A stretch of 64,000 nt of DNA from Paragorgia papillata (taxonomy: Eukaryota > Cnidaria > Anthozoa > Scleralcyonacea > Coralliidae), in contig JAWNZC010000468.1 of the NCBI GenBank assembly GCA_035771165.1, positions 1,345,771 to 1,409,770 of the forward strand, written 5' to 3'. The notes beneath the pieces are model-generated. The model saw nothing but the letters and a program-made list of their open reading frames with translations. It was not told the origin of the DNA and ran no database searches. The position numbers and the translations under genes were made by a program. This document shows positions 23,157 to 34,158 of the stretch, piece after piece (within the stretch, counting starts at the first letter, position 1; each line of letters opens with the position of its first letter).

Positions 23157-24203
23157 CTAAACCCAGGCAAGCTGCGTTTCAAAAAAATCTTCTTTGCGAC
23201 ATGGCGATGCCTTCAAGAAGAAGAAAAGATCTAGAACAAGCTGTTCGGCTTGTTCTCCGAGTACATTCAGACCTTGTCTGAATGCATTGTGAACGATGTG
23301 CAAGTTGCACGGAATAAAAGGAAGAATCCCATGCAGGCCACTCTCTTTCATGTGTTCATTGATCAAATTCCAAATTGTTTTATTAACATTAGGGCCATCA
23401 GATCCTAGACTAATCAGCTGTGCTAATGGCAACTGACAGCCTTCCTCTTGCAGTGTTTCCAGGATAGCTACGGAAACATCTTTCCCTTTGGCATGCCCAA
23501 ACATCAGTGCCTTCAAGAACTGCACACGAATTTCACCGGTGGCTTCAGACCAGTATCGCAGAAGCAAGTCACACTGTTTGCGGTTCTGTGAATTCGCGGT
23601 TTCGTCATACTGCAAGGTGAACGCACTTTTTGTTTCACGGATTGAAGCACACATCTCTCGTCGGTAATGCGGTCCCAATCCATCAGAAAGGAGATACGAT
23701 ACTTTGGATTTGCTCATTGAAAAATGCTCAGCTACATCACCAGGGAACATTTTCTTGAAAAGGGCAGGTGTTTCATCACATGATGAATAGCTATAGTTAC
23801 TTTGAGCAATTTTGAGAGCCCACAGAATTTCTGCAGTGGCAATTTTCTCCTGAAGACTAGGACTTTGTATCACACATGTTGTAGATGCTGCTGCGCTTGA
23901 TGTAGGTGCTTCATTATTTAAAGGTGGACAATTACTTGATGATATGGTAGATGTAGCTTCTCTTTCCAGGTGTCTTTGGGTTTTTCCAAATCGTGCAGCT
24001 GCTAAATCAGAATGCTTTTTTCCTTCAGCGTGATGAAGGAGTTGTTTAAATCCTGAGTTACTGCACTGTATTGACTTACAGCACAATACGCAATAGGCTT
24101 TATGAGGTGAACTTCTGTCTGCACAGCACCATAGCTTCACTTCGTTCCCAGCATTATCGATGTTAAGTAACCAGGATTCTTGAAATTTGGTAAGATTTGG
24201 CAT
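23157..24203 (-). CDS. Transposase block 1: zinc finger and first two catalytic Asp
   Basis: This is a 348-residue open frame from an ATG with a good context (acaATG) to a premature TAG. Residues 1-64 form a TTF/BED-like finger: C38-x2-C41, then H58-x5-H64, preceded by a KFQESWL start typical of this hAT-like group. Residues 83-118 are a Ser/Thr/Ala-rich linker. The catalytic core follows, with LQYDET (D200) and LGSDGPNVN (D269) as the first and second acidic residues. After these comes IPCNLHIVH, with the C299-x2-H302 pair common in hAT proteins. The last residues (RKEDFFETQLA) still align with the family, and the stop comes at once where the frame shifts by one base into the next block. Without that shift the protein would lack the RW motif and catalytic Glu. 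Confidence 0.88.
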   Translation of the reverse strand: MPNLTKFQESWLLNIDNAGNEVKLWCCADRSSPHKAYCVLCCKSIQCSNSGFKQLLHHAEGKKHSDLAAARFGKTQRHLEREATSTISSSNCPPLNNEAPTSSAAASTTCVIQSPSLQEKIATAEILWALKIAQSNYSYSSCDETPALFKKMFPGDVAEHFSMSKSKVSYLLSDGLGPHYRREMCASIRETKSAFTLQYDETANSQNRKQCDLLLRYWSEATGEIRVQFLKALMFGHAKGKDVSVAILETLQEEGCQLPLAQLISLGSDGPNVNKTIWNLINEHMKESGLHGILPFIPCNLHIVHNAFRQGLNVLGEQAEQLVLDLFFFLKASPCRKEDFFETQLAWV

Positions 24204-24284
24204 TGTTCAGTACTTAAGAGTTCATGAATTTCCACTTGTTTCTATCAAACAAAGTTGCGTTTATTCGCTTAATTCATGTACTAC
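24204..24284 (-). other. Transposase 5' UTR, exon 2 part, with two tiny upstream ORFs
   Basis: Between the 5' UTR intron acceptor and the start ATG are two ATGs with immediate stops on the gene strand: ATG AAT TAA and ATG AAC TCT TAA. Such short upstream frames could lower transposase translation. This is inference, since the transcript is unproven. Confidence 0.45.
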
Positions 24285-24409
24285 CTGAAAAAAAGAACAA
24301 AAACAGACTTGAACATAGTTGGTACTAATCCTGAAGATCTACATATTTTACGTCCCTCAGTTCGCTTCATTGGGACTTTATTTGCAATATTACATATTAA
24401 ATTACATAC
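24285..24409 (-). other. Probable 5' UTR intron (125 bp)
   Basis: A strong donor (AACAG|GTATGT) and a strong acceptor with a long pyrimidine tract (TTTTTGTTCTTTTTTTCAG|GT) lie 125 bp apart upstream of the transposase ATG. The interval has stops in every gene-strand frame I checked, so it is non-coding. Spliced leaders of this kind are common in eukaryotic transposase genes. No transcript evidence is available here. Confidence 0.6.
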
Positions 24410-24495
24410 CTGTTTATGTTTGAAAAAAGTTCATTTTTTTCACCTGGCAGTTTCAAGACAAAAGCATAATGATTTCCCAAAACAGTTTTTAAAAA

Positions 24496-24608
24496 GTAGG
24501 ATTTTACGAGAAAAAGTAGGAAAAAGTAGGAAAATCAAGCAATTTCTAACAGAAAGTAGGAAAAGTAGGAAAGTGCAAAAAAAGTAGGAAAAAGTAGGAA
24601 AAGTAGGA
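24496..24608 (+). repeat. Right subterminal GTAGGA array
   Basis: Eight exact GTAGGA motifs begin at 24496, 24516, 24526, 24556, 24565, 24584, 24594 and 24603, mostly inside A-runs. The intervals are 20, 10, 30, 9, 19, 10 and 9 bp, again near whole helical turns. All point the same way on the plus strand as the left-end motifs, so relative to the two inverted ends they are in opposite polarity. The array overlaps the presumed transposase promoter region, so bound transposase could repress its own gene (inference). Confidence 0.85.
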
Positions 24609-24610
24609 TG

Positions 24611-24623
24611 GCAAGAAAGCCTG
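24611..24623 (-). repeat. Right terminal inverted repeat
   Basis: The sequence gcaagaaagcctg is the reverse complement of CAGGCTTTCTTGC, matching the left end at 12 of 13 bases. It is immediately followed by the CGGATA target duplication. Confidence 0.92.
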
Positions 24624-24629
24624 CGGATA
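24624..24629. repeat. Target-site duplication, right copy (CGGATA)
   Basis: This is an exact second copy of the 6-bp satellite sequence at 21226-21231. The satellite continues with taaacacaattttctc, as in an uninterrupted monomer. Confidence 0.92.
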
Positions 24630-25761
24630 TAAACACAATTTTCTCAGGCGCTATTCTTTACGATTTATTTAAATTTACATATGTTGTACAGAATTTCATG
24701 CTCTGTAATCTAGTATAACTCTCCAGAGCGGCACAAACCCATGAACAACGCAGCCGAGCTTTAAACAAATTTAGGTGCGGCGTCATTAATACGACGGACG
24801 GGGCTTGTTTTGCATATTTCAGATTACCTCGGATATAAACACAATTTTCTCAGGCGGTAATCTTTACGATTTTTTTAAATTTACATATGTTGTACAGACT
24901 TTCATGCTCTTTAATCGAGTATAAGTTTCCAGAGTTGCACAAACCCATGAACGACGCAGGCGAGCTTTAAACAAATTGAGGCGCGGCGTCATTAATACGA
25001 CTGACGGGGCTTGTTTTGCATATTTCAGATTACCTCGGATATAAACACAATTTTCTCAGGCGGTAATCTTTACGATTTTTTTAAATTTACATATGTTGTA
25101 CAGACTTTCATGCTCTTTAATCGAGTATAAGTTTCCAGAGTTGCACAAACCCATGAACGACGCAGGCGAGCTTTAAACAAATTGAGGTGCGGCGTCATTA
25201 ATACGACGGACGGGGCTTGTTTGGCATATTTCAGATTACCTCGGATATAAACACAATTTTCTCAGGCGGTAATCTTTACGATTTTTTTAAATTTACATAT
25301 GTTGTACAGACTTTCATGCTCTTTAATCGAGTATAAGTTTCCAGAGTTGCACAAACCCATGAACGACGCAGGCGAGCTTTAAACAAATTGAGGCGCGGCG
25401 TCATTAATACGACTGACGGGGCTTGTTTTGCATATTTCAGATTACCTCGGATATAAACACAATTTTCTCAGGCGGTAATCTTTACGATTTTTTTAAATTT
25501 ACATATGTTGTACAGAATTTCATGCTCTTTAATCTAGTATAAGTCTCCAGAGCGGCACAAACCCATGAACGACGCAGGCGAGCTTTAAACAAATTGAGGC
25601 GCGGCGCAATTAATACAACTGACGGGGCTTGTTTTGCATATTTCAGATTACCTCGGATATAAACACAATTTTCTCAGGCGCTATTCTTTACGATTTTTTT
25701 AAATTTACATATGTTGTACAGAATTTCATGCTCTTTAATCCCGTATAAGTTTCCAGAGTTG

Positions 25762-25869
25762 CACAAACCCATGAACGACGCAGGCGAGATTTAAACAAAT
25801 TGCTTTTTTAAATTTACATATGTTGTAAAAATTTCATGCTGTTTAATCTAGTATAAGTCTCCAGAGCGG
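25762..25869 (+). repeat. Short satellite monomer, type a (108 bp)
   Basis: This 108-bp type-a unit lies on the far side of the transposon. It is preceded by a tttaatcccgtataag variant and followed by the cttaaaacaaattg variant, which accompanies type-a units from here to the right but not at 3416 or 5997. Confidence 0.9.
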
Positions 25870-28800
25870 CACAAACCGATGAACGACGCAGGCGAGCTTA
25901 AAACAAATTGAGGCGCGGCGCAATTAATACAAGTGACGGGGCTTGTTTTGCATATTTCAGATTACCTCGGATATAAACACAATTTTCTCAGGCGCTATTC
26001 TTTAGGATTTTTTAAAATTTACATATGTTGTACAGAATTTCATGCTCTTTAATGCAGTATAAGTTTCCAGAGTTGCACAAACCCATGAACGACGCAGGCG
26101 AGCTTTAAACAAATTGAGGCGCGGCGTCATTAATACGACGGACGGGGCTTGTTTTGCATATTTCAGATTACCTCGGATATAAACACAATTTTCTCAGGCG
26201 GTAGTCTTTACGATTTTTTTTAATTTACATATGTTGTACAGAATTTCATGCTCTTTAATCTAGTAGAAGTCTCCAGAGCGGCACAAACCCATGAACGACG
26301 CAGGCGAGCTTTAAACAAATTGCGGCGCGGCGTCATTAATACGACTGACGGGGCTTGTTTTGCATATTTCAGATTACCTCAGATATAAACACAATTTTCT
26401 CCGACGCTATTCCTTACGATTTTTTTAAATTTACATATGTTGTACAGCATTTCATGCTCTTTAATCCAGTATAAGTTTCCAGAGTTGCACAAACCCATGA
26501 ACGACGCAGGCGAGCTTTAAACAAATTGAGGCGCGGCGTCATTAATACGACGGACAGGGCTTGTTTTGCATATTTCAGATTACCTCGGATATAAACACAA
26601 TCTTCTCAGGCGGTATTCTTTAGGATTATTTTAATTTACATATGTTGTACAGACTTTCATGCTCTTTAATCTAGTATAAGTCTCCAGAGTGGCACAAACC
26701 CATGAACGACGCAGGCGAGCTTTAAACAAATTGAGGCGCGGCGCAATTAATACAACTGACGGGGCTTGTTTTTCATATTTCAGATTACCTCGGATATAAA
26801 CACAATTTTCTGAGGCGCTATTCTTTACGATTTTTTAAAATTTACATATGTTGTACAGAATTTCATGCTCTTTAATCTAGTATAAGTCTCCAGAGCGGCA
26901 CAAACCCATGAACGACGCAGGCGAGCTTTAAACAAATTGCGGCGCGGCGTCATTAATACGACTGACGGGGCTTGTTTTGCCTATTTCAGATTACCTCAGA
27001 TATAAACACAATTTTCTCAGGCGCTATTCTTTTCGATTTTTTAAAATTTACATATGTTGTACAGAATTTCATGCTCTTTAATCCAGTATAAGTTTCCAGA
27101 GTTGCACAAACCCATGAACGACGCAGGCGAGCTTTAAACAAATTGAGATGCGGCGTCATTAATACGACGGACGGGGCTTGTTTTGCATATTTCAGATTAC
27201 CTCGGATATAAACACAATTTTCTCAGGCGGTAATCTTTACGATTTTTTTAAATTTAAATATGTTGTACAGACTTTCATGCTCTTTAATCGAGTATAAGTT
27301 TCCAGAGTTGCACAAACCCATGAACGACGCAGGCGAGCTTTAAACAAATTGAGGCGCGGCGTCATTAATACGACTGACGGGGCTTGTTTTGCATATTTCA
27401 GATTACCTCGGATATAAACACAATTTTCTCAGGCGGTAATCTTTACGATTTTTTTAAATTTACATATGTTGTACAGACTTTCATGCTCTTTAATCGAGTA
27501 TAAGTTTCCAGAGTTGCACAAACCCATGAACGACGCAGGCGAGCTTTAAACAAATTGAGGCGCGGCGTTATTAATACGACTGATGGGGCTTGTTTTGCAT
27601 ATTTCAGATTACCTCGGATATAAACACAATCTTCTCAGGCGGTATTCTTTACGATTTTTTTAATTTACATATGTTGTACAGACTTTCATGCTGTTTAATC
27701 TAGTATAAGTCTCCAGAGTGGCACAGACCCATGAACGACGCAGGCGAGCTTTAAACAAATTGCGGCGCGGCGTCATTAATACGACTGACGCGGCTTGTTT
27801 TGAATATTTTAGATTACCTCAGATATAAACACAATTTTCTCAGGCGCTATTCTTTACGATTTTTTTAAATTTACATATATTGTACAGAATTTCATGCTCT
27901 TTAATCCAGTATAAGTTTCCAGAGTTGTACAAACCGATGAACGACGCAGGCGAGCTTTAAACAAATTGAGGTGCGGCCTCATTAATACGACGGACGGGGC
28001 TTGTTTTGTATATTTCAGATTACCTCGGATATAAACACAATTTTCTCAGGCGGTAATCTTTACGATTTTTTAAAATTTACATATGTTGTACAGACTTTCA
28101 TGCTCTTTAATCGAGTATAAGTTTCCAGAGTTGCACAAACCCATGAACGACGCAGGCGAGCTTTAAACAAATGGAGGCGCGGCGTCATTAATACGACTGA
28201 CGGGGCTTGTTTTGCATATTTCAGATTACCTCGGATATAAACACAATTTTCTCAGGCGGTAATCTTTACGATTTTTTTAAATTTACATATGTTGTACAGA
28301 ATTTCATGCTCTTTAATCTAGTATAAGTCTCGAGAGCGGCACAAACCCATGAACGACGCAGGCGAGCTTTAAACAAATTGAGGCGCGGCGCAATTAATAC
28401 AACTGACGGGGCTTGTTTTGCATATTTCAGATTACCTCAGATATAAACAAAATTTTCTCAGGCGCTATTCTTTACGATTTTTTTAAATTTACATATGTTG
28501 TACAGAATTTCATGCTCTTTAATCCAGTATAAGTTTCCAGAGTTGCACAAACCCATGAACGACGCAGGCGAGCTTTAAACAAATTGAGGCGCGGCGTCAT
28601 TAATACGACGGACGGGGCTTGTTTTGCATATTTCAGATTACCTCGGACATAAACACAATTTTCTCAGGCGGTAATCTTTACGATTTTTTTTAATTTACAT
28701 ATGTTGTACAGAATTTCATGCTCTTTAATCTAGTATAAGTCTCCAGAGCGGCACAAACCCATGAACGACGCAGGCGAGCTTTAAACAAATTGAGGCGCGG

Positions 28801-31800
28801 CGCAATTAATACAACTGACGGGGCGTGTTTTTCATATTTCAGATTACCTCGGATATAAACACAATTTTCTGAGGCCCTATTCTTTACGATTTTTTAAAAT
28901 TTACATATGTTGTACAGAATTTCATGCTCTTTAATCGAGTATAAGTTTCCAGAGTTGCACAAACCCATGAACGACGCAGGCGAGCTTTAAACAAATTGAG
29001 GCGCGGCGTTATTAATACGATTGACGGGGCTTGTTTTGCATATTTCAGATTACCTCGGATATAAACACAATCTTCTCAGGCGGTATTCTTTACGATTTTT
29101 TTAATTTACATATGTTGTACAGACTTTCATGCTCTTTAATCTAGTATAAGTCTCCAGAGTGGCACAGACCCATGAACGACGCAGGCGAGCTTTAAACAAA
29201 TTGCGGCGCGGCGTCATTAATACGACTGACGCGGCTTGTTTTGCCTATTTCAGATTACCTCAGATATAAACACAATTTTCTCAGGCGCTATTCTTTTCGA
29301 TTTTTTAAAATTTACATATGTTGTACAGAATTTCATGCTCTTTAATCCAGTATAAGTTTCCAGAGTTGCACAAACCCATGAACGACGCAGGCGAGCTTTA
29401 AACTAATTGAGATGCGGCGTCATTAATACGACGGACGGGGCTTGTTTTGCACATTTTAGATTACCTCGGATATAAACACAATTTTCTCAGGCGGTAATCT
29501 TTACGATTTTTTTAAATTTAAATATGTTGTACAGACTTTCATGCTCTTTAATCGAGTATAAGTTTCCAGAGTTGCACAAACCCATGAACGACGCAGGCGA
29601 GCTTTAAACAAATTGAGGCGCGGCGTCATTAATACGACTGACGGGGCTTGTTTTGCATATTTCAGATTACCTCGGATATAAACACAATTTTCTCAGGCGG
29701 TAATCTTTACGATTTTTTTAAATTTACATATGTTGTACAGACTTTCATGCTCTTTAATCGAGTATAAGTTTCCAGAGTTCCACAAACCCATGAACGACGC
29801 AGGCGAGCTTTAAACAAATTGAGGCGCGGCGTTATTAATACGACTCACGGGGCTTGTTTTGCATATTTCAGATTACCTCGGATATAAACACAATCTTCTC
29901 AGGCGGTATTCTTTACGATTTTTTTAATTTACATATGTTGTACAGACTTTCATGCTGTTTAATCCAGTATAAGTTTCCTGAGTTGCACAAACCCATGAAC
30001 GACGCAGGCGAGCTTTAAACAAATTGAGGTGCGGCCTCATTAATACGACGGACGGGGCTTGTTTTGTATATTTCAGATTACCTCGGATATAAACACAATT
30101 TTCTCAGGCGGTAATCTTTACGATTTTTTAAAATTTACATATGTTGTACAGACTTTCATGCTCTTTAATCGAGCATAAGTTTCCAGAGTTGCACAAACCC
30201 ATGAACGACGCAGGCGAGCTTTAAACAAATGGAGGCGCGGCGTCATTAATACGGCTGACGGGGCTTGTTTTGCATATTTCAGATTACCTCGGATATAAAC
30301 ACAATTTTCTCAGGCGGTAATCTTTACGATTTTTTTAAATTTACATATGTTGTACAGAATTTCATGCTCTTTAATCTAGTATAAGTCTCCAGAGCGGCAC
30401 AAACCCATGAACGACGCAGGCGAGCTTTAAACAAATTGAGGCGCGGCGCAATTAATACAACTGACGGGGCTTGTTTTGCATATTTCAGATTACCTCAGAT
30501 ATAAACAAAATTTTCTCAGGCGCTATTCTTTACGATTTTTTTAAATTTACATATGTTGTACAGAATTTCATGCTCTTTAATCCAGTATAAGTTTCCAGAG
30601 TTGCACAAACCCATGAACGACGCAGGCGAGCTTTAAACAAATTGAGGCGCGGCGTCATTAATACGACGGACGGGGCTTGTTTTGCATATTTCAGATTACC
30701 TCGGACATAAACACAATTTTCTCAGGCGGTAATCTTTACGATTTTTTTTAATTTACATATGTTGTACAGAATTTCATGCTCTTTAATCTAGTATAAGTCT
30801 CCAGAGCGGCACAAACCCATGAACGACGCAGGCGAGCTTTAAACAAATTGAGGCGCGGCGCAATTAATACAACTGACGGGGCTTGTTTTTCATATTTCAG
30901 ATTACCTCGGATATAAACACAATTTTCTGAGGCGCTATTCTTTACGATTTTTTAAAATTTACATATGTTGTACAGAATTTCATGCTCTTTAATCTAGTAT
31001 AAGTCTCCAGAGCGGCACAAACCCATGAACGACGCAGGCGAGCTTTAAACAAATTGCGGCGCGGCGTCATTAATACGACTGACGGGGCTTGTTTTGCATA
31101 TTTCAGATTACCTCAGATATAAACACAATTTTCTCAGGCGCTATTCTTTACGATTTTTTAAAATTTACATATGTTGTACAGAATTTCATTCTCTTTAATC
31201 CAGTATAAGTTTCCAGAGTTGCACAAACCCATGAACGACGCAGGCGAGCTTTAAACAAATTGAGGTGCGGCGTCATTAATACGACGGACGGGGCTTGTTT
31301 TGCATATTTCAGATTACCTCGGATATAAACACAATTTTCTCAGGCGGTAATCTTTACGATTTTTTTTAATTTACATATGTTGTACAGACTTTCATGCTCT
31401 TTAATCGAGTATAAGTTTCCAGAGTTGCACAAACCCATGAACGACGCAGGCGAGCTTTAAACAAATTGAGGCGCGGCGTCATTAATACGACTGACGGGGC
31501 TTGTTTTGCATATTTCAGATTATCTCGGATATAAACACAATCTTCTCAGGCGGTATTCTTTACGATTTTTTTAATTTACATATGTTGTACAGAATTTCAT
31601 GCTCTTTAATCCAGTATAAGTTTCCAGAGTTGCACAAACCCATGAACGACGCAGGCGAGCTTAAAACAAATTGAGGCGCGGCGCAATTAATACAACTGAC
31701 GGGGCTTGTTTTGCATATTTCAGATCACCTCGGATATAAACACAATTTTCTCAGGCGCTATTCTTTAGGATTTTTTTAAATTTACATATGTTGTACAGAA

Positions 31801-33900
31801 TTTCATGCTCTTTAATGCAGTATAAGTTTCCAGAGTTGCACAAACCCATGAACGACGCAGGCGAGCTTTAAACAAATTGAGGCGCGGCGTCATTAATACG
31901 ACGGACGGGGCTTGTTTTGCATATTTCAGATTACCTCGGATATAAACACAATTTTCTCAGGCGGTAATCTTTACGATTTTTTTAAATTTACATATGTTGT
32001 ACAGAATTTCATGCTCTTTAATCTAGTAGAAGTCTCCAGAGCGGCACAAACCCATGAACGACGCAGGCGAGCTTTAAACAAATTGCGGCGCGGCGTCATT
32101 AATACGACTGACGGGGCTTGTTTTGCATATTTCAGATTACCTCAGATATAAACACAATATTCTCCGGCGCTATTCTTTACGATTTTTTTAATTTACATAT
32201 GTTGTACAGCATTTCATGCTCTTTAATCCAGTATAAGTTTCCAGAGTTGCACAAACCCATGAACGACGCAGGCGAGCTTTAAACAAATTGAGGCGCGGCG
32301 TCATTAATACGACGGACAGGGCTTGTTTTACATATTTCAGATTACCTCGGATATAAACACAATCTTCTCAGGCGGTATTCTTTAGGATTATTTTAATTTA
32401 CATATGTTGTACAGACTTTCATGCTCTTTAATCTAGTATAAGTCTCCAGAGTGGCACAAACCCATGAACGACGCAGGCGAGCTTTAAACAAATTGAGGCG
32501 CGGCGCAATTAATACAACTGACGGGGCTTGTTTTTCATATTTCAGATTACCTCGGATATAAACACAATTTTCTGAGGCGCTATTCTTTACGATTTTTTAA
32601 AATTTACATATGTTGTACAGAATTTCATGCTCTTTAATCTAGTAGAAGTCTCCAGAGCGGCACAAACCCATGAACGACGCAGGCGAGCTTTAAACAAATT
32701 GCGGCGCGGCGTCATTAATACGACTGACGGGGCTTGTTTTGCATATTTCAGATTACCTCAGATATAAATACAATTTTCTGCGGCGCTATTCTTTACGATT
32801 TTTTTAAATTTACATATGTTGTACAGAATTTCATGCTCTTTAATCTAGTATAAGTCTCGAGAGCGGCACAAACCCATGAACGACGCAGGCGAGCTTTAAA
32901 CAAATTGAGGCGCGGCGCAATTAATACAACTGACGGGGCTTGTTTTGCATATTTCAGATTACCTCAGATATAAACAAAATTTTCTCAGGCGCTATTCTTT
33001 ACGATTTTTTTAAATTTACATATGTTGTACAGAATTTCATGCTCTTTAATCCAGTATAAGTTTCCAGAGTTGCACAAACCCATGAACGACGCAGGCGAGC
33101 TTTAAACAAATTGAGGCGCGGCGTCATTAATACGACGGACAGGGCTTGTTTTACATATTTCAGATTACCTCGGATATAAACACAATCTTCTCAGGCGGTA
33201 TTCTTTAGGATTATTTTAATTTACATATGTTGTACAGACTTTCATGCTCTTTAATCTAGTATAAGTCTCCAGAGTGGCACAAACCCATGAACGACGCAGG
33301 CGAGCTTTAAACAAATTGAGGCGCGGCGCAATTAATACGACTGACGGGGCTTGTTTTGCATATTTCAGATTACCTCAGATATAAACACAATTTTCTCAGG
33401 CGCTATTCTTTACGATTTTTTAAAATTTACATATGTTGTACAGAATTTCATTCTCTTTAATCCAGTATAAGTTTCCAGAGTTGCACAAACCCATGAACGA
33501 CGCAGGCGAGCTTTAAACAAATTGAGGTGCGGCGTCATTAATACGACGGACGGGGCTTGTTTTGCATATTTCAGATTACCTCGGATATAAACACAATTTT
33601 CTCAGGCGGTAATCTTTACAATTTTTTTTAATTTACATATGTTGTACAGACTTTCATGCTCTTTAATCGAGTATAAGTTTCCAGAGTTGCACAAACCCAT
33701 GAACGACGCAGGCGAGCTTTAAACAAATTGAGGCGCGGCGCGGCGTCATTAATACGACTGACGGGGCTTGTTTTGCATATTTCAGATTACCTCGGATATA
33801 AACACAATCTTCTCAAGCGGTATTCTTTACGATTTTTTTAATTTACATATGTTGTACAGAAATTTCATGCTCTTTAATCCAGTATAAGTTTCCAGAGTTG

Positions 33901-34008
33901 CACAAACCCATGAACGACGCAGGCGAGATTTAAACAAATTGCTTTTTTAAATTTACATATGTTGTAAAAATTTCATGCTGTTTAATCTAGTATAAGTCTC
34001 CAGAGCGG
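33901..34008 (+). repeat. Short satellite monomer, type a (108 bp)
   Basis: This type-a unit has the standard deletion junction and gttgtaaaaa. It is immediately followed by the scrambled monomer at 34009-34158, where other copies have the regular cttaaaacaaattg monomer. Confidence 0.9.
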
Positions 34009-34158
34009 CACAAACCGAGAACACGCAGGCGGCAATTAATACAACTGAGGGCACAAAAAACACAATTTTCTCAGGCGCTATTCTTTAGGATTTTTTTAAA
34101 TTTACATATGTTGTACAGAATTTCATGCTCTTTAATGCAGTATAAGTTTCCAGAGTTG
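34009..34158 (+). repeat. Scrambled satellite monomer (150 bp)
   Basis: After cacaaaccga the normal order collapses to gaacacgcaggcggcaatta, then atacaactgagggcacaaaaaacacaa before ttctcaggcgc resumes. Several short pieces are lost at once. The unit follows a type-a short monomer. Comparable places at 35498 and 38492 have full monomers, so this is a local rearrangement or a misassembly. Confidence 0.7.

Larger units (their letters stand above)
21525..24203 (-). pseudogene. hAT-like transposase gene, split by an intron and two frameshifts
   Basis: This transposase would catalyse cut-and-paste movement of the element. It is a DDE/RNase-H-fold enzyme that acts in the nucleus on the element's ends. 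Reading through the two frameshifts and splicing the 119-bp intron gives a protein of about 850 residues. Its order is N-terminal zinc finger, a catalytic core interrupted by a helical insertion, the hAT C-terminal dimerisation block, then a long charged coiled-coil tail. The catalytic triad is visible: Asp codons at 23604-23606 and 23397-23399, and Glu at 22241-22243. The start ATG has A at -3. The frame is broken at about 23157-23172 and within the A7 run at 22570-22576, and each break is explained by one missing base. The gene is either decayed or affected by sequence errors. Only this copy exists in the window. Confidence 0.85.
21232..24623 (-). mobile_element. hAT-type DNA transposon (3392 bp) inserted in satellite
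   Basis: This is a complete class II element, bounded by 13-bp imperfect terminal inverted repeats and a perfect 6-bp target duplication. It holds one split transposase gene on the minus strand with hAT hallmarks: an N-terminal C2H2-like finger, two catalytic Asp contexts, an RW motif, and a C-terminal HGNAEVERSLSENK block. Both ends carry clusters of GTAGGA motifs, probably transposase-binding sites by analogy with other hAT subterminal repeats. Two one-base frameshifts imply that this copy cannot make full-length transposase as written. It is the only copy in the window. The hAT superfamily assignment is strong. The family or clade is not named, and the 6-bp duplication is atypical. Confidence 0.93.

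Noticed and set aside
21861..24587. Plus-strand open frames within the transposon (21861, 22104, 22331, 22927, 22985, 24276)
   Set aside because: They are shadows of the minus-strand transposase exons or of non-coding ends, without recognisable motifs.
21232..24623. Retroviral or LTR-type element
   Set aside because: There are no long terminal repeats, reverse transcriptase or integrase motifs. The ends are short inverted repeats and the protein is hAT-like.
21218..24632. Canonical 8-bp hAT target duplication
   Set aside because: The eight bases next to the inverted repeats differ (ctcggata versus cggatata). Only six bases, cggata, are duplicated.
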